DNA of 14,921 bases from Terana coerulea (taxonomy: Eukaryota > Basidiomycota > Agaricomycetes > Polyporales > Phanerochaetaceae). Of this stretch, positions 10,186 through 14,921 are shown in pieces. The translations under genes and the position numbers were made by a program. The notes beneath the pieces are model-generated. The model was not told the origin of the DNA. It did not search any database and saw only the letters and a program-made list of their open reading frames with translations. Every line of letters starts with the position of its first letter. Positions within the stretch are counted from its first letter, which is position 1. The DNA lies in the NCBI GenBank assembly GCA_024811115.1, contig JAKOGH010000600.1:1-14921 (forward strand). The letters run 5' to 3'.

Positions 10186-10299
10186 TAGTTCAGTTCAGTT
10201 CAGTTCTGGTTCGGCTGCTAAACACTTGGTTCTGGTTCTGGTTCAGACAAAATGAGCCCAAACTGAACTGAACCGAACTTTGGCAACACTAAGTCACAG

Positions 10300-10448
10300 T
10301 GGTTGCTGAGGAGAAAGACTTGAAGTGGACTAACCAGATGGCCACAGTGTCGGATGCTTCGTGTATATCAATGGCAGCCTGTGTAAATGGATTCCGTCTG
10401 GTACTATATTTAGCCCACCTGACAGAAGCATATAACGAAGTGGGTGTG
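10300..10448 (+). other. Unidentified short open segment between the two repeats
   Basis: After the right target duplication a forward frame stays open (from 10299 to 10490, running into copy 2), giving a peptide rich in Ala, Ser and hydrophobic residues. Removing the hAT-like insertion extends this frame a few codons to the left up to a TGA. I do not recognise the family. It may be a fragment of an older coding sequence cut by both insertions. Confidence 0.3.
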
Positions 10449-11017
10449 CATCAGCAAAACGTACAAGTGCTGACAACTGATGAGCGCTGACAAGCACTGA
10501 GAGCTGTCAAAATAATGGGTTGCGCGGGGGAACATTGTCAGCGTGAGGGGGCAAATGTGCAAGTGTTTACGATGCATTACAGCAGGTTTATCTACTACGA
10601 TGGTCAGGTACACAACCAGGCACGTAATTAGTGTGACAAACAAATGTAAATACAGAGTGCCCAAGTGTCGGGGCACAGTGAGCACAAGCTCGAATATTAA
10701 TCTATATTTCTAACAAGAGCACCAATGAACGGTTTGGAACCGAAGTTCAAGCCCTGCTGAAGCCGGACTTTTACTAGATTTTGTATTTTCTTAGTTCCTC
10801 ATGTTTCATAAACTATGCTGGATGTGAATGATGATGGTTTACTCACCGAAGCTTTGCTGCAAGAGTCGGATGCAAGAGGGGTCAAAAACGTCTGAGAGCG
10901 CTCAAAATGGCTACTGAGACTGGCGGGCGCTGACGGCACTGAAGGGACCGAAGGGCGCTGAGATGGCTTCATCAGTATCTGTCAGTGCAGCTCAGCGCCA
11001 ATGCAACTTTGCTGATG
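10449..11017 (-). mobile_element. MITE-like repeat, copy 2 (inverted, interrupted by a solo LTR)
   Basis: This copy begins CATCAGCAAAACGTACAAG and ends CAATGCAACTTTGCTGATG, the reverse complement of copy 1. The internal sequence matches copy 1 throughout by eye with scattered, mainly transition, differences. Examples are the shared segments around TTCAAGCCCTGCTGAAGCC and TTTACTCACCGAAGCTTTG. It is about 215 bases longer than copy 1, and a solo LTR at 10505-10715 plus its duplication accounts for this. The outer flanks are TG on both sides. Confidence 0.75.
10505..10715. mobile_element. Solo LTR, 211 bases, with exact 5-base target duplication
   Basis: The insert begins TGTCAAAATAATGG and ends ATATTTCTAACA, so it has the TG...CA ends of an LTR. 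AGAGC occurs immediately on both sides (10500-10504 and 10716-10720). Copy 1 of the host repeat has a single AGAGC at the matching place, so the empty site is known. The insert has no coding frame of note. An LTR this short fits a Copia-type or TRIM-like element. The internal region was presumably lost by recombination between two LTRs (inference). Confidence 0.8.
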
Positions 11018-11716
11018 TGGATGATGGATGCAGGTCATTGCAGCGCGATACACAGGGTGAGGGTTACATTGCAAGGATGAGTGTTGCTTGGTGTGAATGG
11101 TTATAATGCAACCCGATGTATTCGAATGCGTATGCGACACGATGTCCGGTATTGCAATCGAATGCAGTACGTTGAGAGAGGGTGCAAGTGGGTGCAAGGC
11201 GCGCTAAACGGATGTTGATGAATGCCGCAGAATGCCGATGGATTAGCGCTCGCATCTGCTTGCTCAAAACCTTTTGTCCAGAACCGGCCTCCATAGTGAG
11301 CTGATGTAAGCGCTCAACGTTACTTTCCCTACCGTTCCTCCTCCCTCGCCCTTCCACACTGCCCCATCGCTCTCACTTCCTGGTATCTCCTGCATTGCCC
11401 AAGCCTACGCCGTACGAGAAAAAGTCAAACCTTCAACGTCTTCCCCAGAACCTGCGCCGGACACGACACTGCTGACGTTCGGCGCAGAGTCCAGGCGTAC
11501 ATACAGGACATTTCTCCCTACAAGTCGAGTATTTCCAAGCTCCAGGACTTTGATCTGGTAGACGTTGGCTGCTCGTGCACCATGGTCGCGCCCCACTCTA
11601 AGAGCAGCGGCTTAGTGCTCGCGGTCAACGGTGCTCGAGTTGGTGGGTGCGACTGAATGGTGAAGGTGGAGACAGATGACCAGAGTCGGACATAGGTGCT
11701 GTAGGAGCTTTTCAAC
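11018..11716. other. Intergenic region with GAATGC-type repeats and a pyrimidine-rich tract
   Basis: From 11018 to about 11260, GGATG, GAATGC and TTGCA motifs recur irregularly, suggesting a diverged minisatellite. A strongly pyrimidine-rich stretch at about 11325-11400 resembles a fungal core-promoter or 5' leader region. An ATG in the strong context CACCATGG lies at 11582. It is in frame with the downstream gene but is followed by three in-frame stops (TGA, TAG, TAG) before 11717, so it may be the old start of that gene. No other gene is supported. Confidence 0.4.
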
Positions 11717-11723
11717 ATGGGAG

Positions 11724-11776
11724 GTATGTGATGGTCAAATCACATCTATGTTGCTCACATACTAACTTATCTACAG
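11724..11776 (+). other. Predicted intron 1 of the small spliced gene
   Basis: The donor GTATGT, branch-site-like ACTAAC and acceptor CTACAG are all canonical. The 53-base length is typical of fungi, and splicing keeps the frame open. Confidence 0.7.
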
Positions 11777-11859
11777 GTGCCACAACCAGTGGATACCCCA
11801 GCTTCAAGGGCGATATATGCGATGTTGGTACTAGGCAGCTGCCTGATAAGTTGGAGAAG

Positions 11860-11923
11860 GTGTGTGTACTTGTACTCGTGCTCGTGCTCATGTTTATGTG
11901 TATAGCTTACTTGCATGTTGCAG
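11860..11923 (+). other. Predicted intron 2 of the small spliced gene
   Basis: The donor is GTGTGT, a branch-like GCTTAC is present and the acceptor is TTGCAG. The intron contains a short CTCGTG microsatellite. Splicing joins GAGAAG to ATACCACC in frame. Confidence 0.6.
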
Positions 11924-12535
11924 ATACCACCGCATTCGCCGCCACCCGCCGCTGCCGGAGTATCGGCAAACAACAGTTTAGGTGGCCTCTACAAGCGCCT
12001 CGCAGCCAACAAACCATTCGCGGCCGCCCCTGGTATTTATCTCCGGGCAGCTCTGCGCTTTCGCTCTTGCAGAGATTGTAGCCGCCACAGTCCGCTCGGC
12101 GCACGAGTGCCACGCCAGCGGATGTGGGGCGGCGGAGGCGAGGGAGAGAGGGGCAGTGCCGGCGCGGTACGAAGCAGAGCGCGCGGAGATCTTGCGAGAG
12201 CTTGAGGAGCACGAGCGAAGCTTGCTGAGGCGACCGAGGGGCATCAAGGGACCTTACCATCTCCGAAGCAGATGGTACCAGGTCGATTATGACTTCTTCG
12301 TGGGCCGAGACCCGATACGAGCGGTTCAGAATTTTCACATGTGCTCAACACATTCGATCTTTCGGCATTGGAGACGCTGTATGACTGTGACAGGCTGTCC
12401 TCAGCCGCTTGCGCTTTGCTACACCTCTTCCCTTTAACCCCATCAACAGATCCCAATTCGCCATGATCCCCACGAGCAGAACGGATATGAAGCTGAGAGG
12501 TCCACCACTGTCATGCCTCAACACCCACTTGCGAG

Positions 12536-14371
12536 ATGACCATCCGCACCCTTCAGCGCCCTCGTCTCCTTCCTATCCCATTCGGTCAATGAGATCGAAC
12601 GTGTATGCAACAAGAACGGCAGCGCCTTTCCGGACTTGAACGGCGATATTCGCCTCAGAGCCCACCCCATACTTGCCGGCCCAGATACAGGCCGCGTCTA
12701 AGGTCATTGTTGCTGCCGCATCGCAGCTCATCGCTGCTGTGCAAGCCCTCAGACCACGGCGTTCAATGCTAGCACCAGTGTACGTGAGCAAACATTTCAG
12801 CGTGGGATACATGCTGAGCGATCCAAATCAGTACTACCTTTCTGCTGCTCTCAGAACGGCTGTGGAGGCACACGCGGTGGAAATTCTACGAGATGCCGGG
12901 GCCCATGGTAGGCAGCTAGGTGCACTATATCGTCAGAGCTATATGTGACTCTGCGCTGTAGGGCATGCATGCTAAAGAAATAGCAGCAAAAACTGGGATT
13001 GATAGCGCGAAGTTAGGTAACGCCAGCCGTCACACTGTTCGAAACTGTCACATCTGATTGCCATAGCGAGGATCCTCCGGTACCTCGCCACAAACTACAT
13101 CTTCAGAGAAGTTCAAGTGGACGTCTTTGCCAACAACTTGACGTCTTCCGTGCTTGATACTGGCAAAGCCGTGGACGACATTCTGGCCAAGTAGGCCCCT
13201 TTGTTATTGTTTTTGGTTTACCTTGCTCTTATGCGAGAAATCGTAGGCCAATCGAAAAGTATGACGGCACGAACGGGCTTGCTGCACTTGTGACGCATTG
13301 GTTGGTCTCACTCTCAAGCTGGCACCAATCATGCTGATGACCTCCATCGACAGTGCCGATGAGGATTACAAGGGCGCTGGCCACATCATCGAGCATCTCA
13401 CATCTCCGGATACGGGCGTCCGAAAACTCCCCTGATCGAACTCCAATGATGCTCGCGTTTGGTTCCCGTTGGGGTTTGGGAATGGTTCGAGCAGCCATCG
13501 AATGCACATCGTCTACGTCGATTCGGGCGCCCGCGATGAAGGGTGTAAGCAGCACCCAGCCGCCCAGCGATCCTCCAAGGTGAGCGCAGTGATCTGTTTC
13601 CGTGCCATGCAGGTTCAAGTTGACTTCCGTTACAGGCTTCGCTTGGTCTGAGCTCTCCAGTGGAAGCCTCGCCGTTGATGTCGGGGGGCGGAATCGGCGT
13701 TTCGTCGATTGCAATCGCGCAAGCATGTCCGCAGGTCCGCTGCATAGTGCAGGACAGGCCTCAAGTAACGATCGACGGGAAAGAGTGAGCAGCTTACATC
13801 GTATTAGGGCCGATCTGACCCTCCCGATTAGCACTGCGAAACCGTTGCTTGGGAACTCCTCGAATCCGGCCGAGTGGCATATACAGGTGCGCACGTCAAT
13901 GCAATCTTCACGCTGCGTCGCACCGAACCAAGGGTTTCCACAGCCCACGATTTCTTTGAACCTCAGCCCGTGGCGGGCGCCACGGTGTACCTCCTCAAGC
14001 AGATCCTCCACGACTGGCCCGACGACTACGTACTCCGCATCCTGCAGCGCGTCCGCCGGCCGCAGACAGCACCAGCACGCTTCGTCCTCGTCAGAGACGA
14101 TCATCCAGCACGCGTGCGCCGTGCAGGACGCCGCCTTCCCCGGCGCTGACCTTCCCTGTGGCACCGGTGCACGCTTCGCGAACTTCGGGCCCGCGAACCT
14201 CGCTGGCCGTACATCACGGACCTCTCGATGTACGTGCACTTCAACGCCCAGGAGCGCAGCTTCGCGCGATTTGGCAAGGCTGCTTAGGCAAACGGGCTGG
14301 GCGGTCGGAGGGGTGCATCTGAATGCGGCGGATGGAGGTCATCTATCTCAGATTGTGGCGGCCCCTTGTAA
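12536..14371 (+). pseudogene. COMT-type SAM-dependent O-methyltransferase, multiply frameshifted
   Basis: Members of this family transfer a methyl group from S-adenosylmethionine to a hydroxyl of a small, usually aromatic, metabolite in the cytosol. The start MTIRTL at 12536 is followed by the fungal N-terminal region (SVNEIERVC, about 12573). The winged-helix dimerisation domain comes next (YYLSAALRTAVEAHAVEIL, EIAAKTGIDSAKL, RILRYLATNYIF). Then come WEWFEQP, SAM motif I DVGGGIG (about 13676-13696), CIVQDRPQV, HDFFEPQP and the catalytic segment LLKQILHDWPDD, with the base His at 14009. The likely end is QIVAAP plus stop at about 14371. Eight predicted introns are 12780-12831, 12908-12961, 13017-13066, 13191-13246, 13301-13353, 13580-13635, 13785-13831 and 13887-13943. 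At least ten single-base frame changes split the exons, including a G6 run inside motif I. It is a pseudogene as written, or a gene damaged by indel errors. Confidence 0.85.
13017..13066 (+). other. Well-supported intron of the methyltransferase
   Basis: The donor GTAACG, branch-like CTGAT and acceptor CCATAG join DSAKL to ARILRYLATNY exactly in phase. It is the cleanest of the eight introns and supports a formerly functional spliced gene rather than a retrocopy. Confidence 0.75.
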
Positions 14372-14921
14372 TCTTCCCCGCTGCAACATTGTCACCCAAC
14401 GTTGGTCTCTCTCGCCTGTAGGACTAAGAGAATGAGGTTCCACAGTTTGCGTTAGCAAGATTTATGGTCTCAGGTATACGCACTGCGCAAGCTCTACAGG
14501 TAAATTCAAGGTAAGTTAATGGAATCCCTGTCCTCTGAGCCTGCAGGCACGGGACGGAATCTACAAGCGAGACAATCGGGATACACCGTGATGATGTCTA
14601 CAGGAGACAATGAGGGGTTTTCCTTCTGCCTACAATATGTGATTAATGCATGTGTCAGGCATCTCAATAATCAGTCTTCACACTGAGGATGGTTCTGAGC
14701 CTGTGATGCCACTGCAGGGAGTAAATTGCCCGCTCCCGCCATTACGTAGAGGCTAGTATCGCCCGACCACTCCAAGAGACATAGTATCCTCCATAGTACG
14801 ATTGTGGATGCAAACTCGGAGTCCGATTTTATATCCATTGATACACAACCGTAGCGAAGTATGAGTACATTGAAGTCTTCATGACTTCGGAATATCCCGG
14901 TAGAGTTGAACGTGGGTAGTC
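14372..14921. other. Downstream region, no gene recognised
   Basis: No frame with coding character or known motif is visible on either strand. A small inverted repeat GAAGTC-TTCAT-GACTTC (14871-14887) is present without the context of a terminator. Part of this stretch is probably the 3' flank of the methyltransferase. Confidence 0.45.

Larger units (their letters stand above)
9279..10291. mobile_element. hAT-like non-autonomous TIR element with 8-base target duplication
   Basis: The left end TAGTGTTGCTGAAGTT (9279-9294) and the reverse complement of the right end, TAGTGTTGCCAAAGTT (10276-10291), form 16-base terminal inverted repeats with two mismatches, both transitions. The flanks are GGTCACAG (9271-9278) and AGTCACAG (10292-10299), matching at 7 of 8 bases; the difference is again a transition. 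An 8-base duplication and TAGTG-type termini are hallmarks of the hAT superfamily. Subterminal GTTCAG/GTTTAG (and CTGAAC) repeats occur at both ends. There is no transposase frame, so the element depended on another copy. It contains another repeat (9832-10185), leaving an original length of about 660 bases. Confidence 0.8.
11717..12437 (+). pseudogene. Small spliced gene of unknown function, one frameshift
   Basis: ATG 11717 (AACATGG context) opens a frame that stays open across two predicted introns: 11724-11776 (GTATGT...ACTAAC...CTACAG) and 11860-11923 (GTGTGT...GTTGCAG). After splicing the frame continues through SFKGDICDVGTRQLPDKLEK and a Pro/Ala-rich stretch to LYKRLAANKPFAAAP. A one-base slip near 12025-12032 then moves the reading to another frame. 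That frame holds a hydrophobic, possibly membrane-spanning segment (LVFISGQLCAFALAEIV), a Cys pair (CHASGC) and a charged helix (YEAERAEILRELEEHERSLL). It ends at 12437, although the true C-terminus is unclear. I do not recognise the family. It may be a working gene with a sequence error, or a pseudogene. It lies about 100 bases upstream of the methyltransferase in the same direction. Confidence 0.5.

Noticed and set aside
11018..11260. GAATGC / GGATG recurrences as a possible CRISPR-like or regulatory array
   Set aside because: Spacing and units are irregular, there are no constant repeats with unique spacers, and the context is fungal; a diverged minisatellite is simpler.
13229..14239. 336-codon reverse-strand open frame, the longest in the window
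   Set aside because: It is antisense to the methyltransferase exons and introns, whose motifs and splice sites clearly define the + strand as coding. Its translation has no recognised domain, and GC-rich antisense frames often stay open by chance.
14871..14887. Inverted repeat GAAGTC-TTCAT-GACTTC as a terminator
   Set aside because: The stem is short, there is no T-run, and it lies about 500 bases past the gene end. Intrinsic terminators of this kind are not expected in a fungal nuclear genome.
1869..14921. An undescribed multi-gene defence or biosynthetic system
   Set aside because: The content is explained by known transposon types plus two tandem host-type genes. One methyltransferase without recognisable partner enzymes in the window does not support a biosynthetic cluster.

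Overview
The window looks like nuclear DNA of a filamentous fungus, most likely an agaricomycete basidiomycete (inference). The reasons are a decayed Tad1-type LINE, short GT..AG introns of about 47-64 bases with CTAAC/CTGA-like branch sites, and a fungal small-molecule O-methyltransferase of the COMT type. No tool was run; domain names come from motifs read in the translation. Everything recognised as coding lies on the + strand, and no complete uninterrupted gene is visible.

Layout. Positions 1-1868 are AT-rich and gene-poor: a tRNA-derived, SINE-like head (about 213-280), a long A-rich CpG-poor tract, and a cluster of alternating CAGTCC/GGACTG motifs (about 1210-1390). Positions 1869-7845 hold one degenerate LINE. 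Its ORF1 has a coiled coil and CCHC knuckles; its ORF2 has an endonuclease, reverse transcriptase, RNase H and C-terminal zinc knuckle. Both are broken by frameshifts and by stops that mostly fit C-to-T (or G-to-A) transitions. Positions 7846-8800 are abruptly CpG-rich and may be the 3' end and LTR of another retroelement (weak call).

Positions 8800-11017 are a nest of small elements. A hAT-like non-autonomous element (9279-10291) has 16-base terminal inverted repeats and an 8-base target duplication. It carries inside it a 354-base MITE-like repeat. A second, inverted copy of that repeat lies at 10449-11017 and is itself interrupted by a 211-base solo LTR (TG...CA) with an exact 5-base duplication. 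The uninterrupted sister copy preserves the empty site.

Positions 11018-14921 are GC-richer and contain two host-type genes in tandem: a small spliced gene of unknown function (about 11717-12437) and an O-methyltransferase (12536 to about 14371). Both keep splice sites and protein motifs well but carry about one single-base frameshift per 100-150 bases. They are therefore either pseudogenes or real genes seen through an indel-rich assembly. The last 550 bases hold no recognisable gene. I found no evidence of an undescribed multi-gene system; the best signals are the nested insertions and the indel pattern in the methyltransferase.
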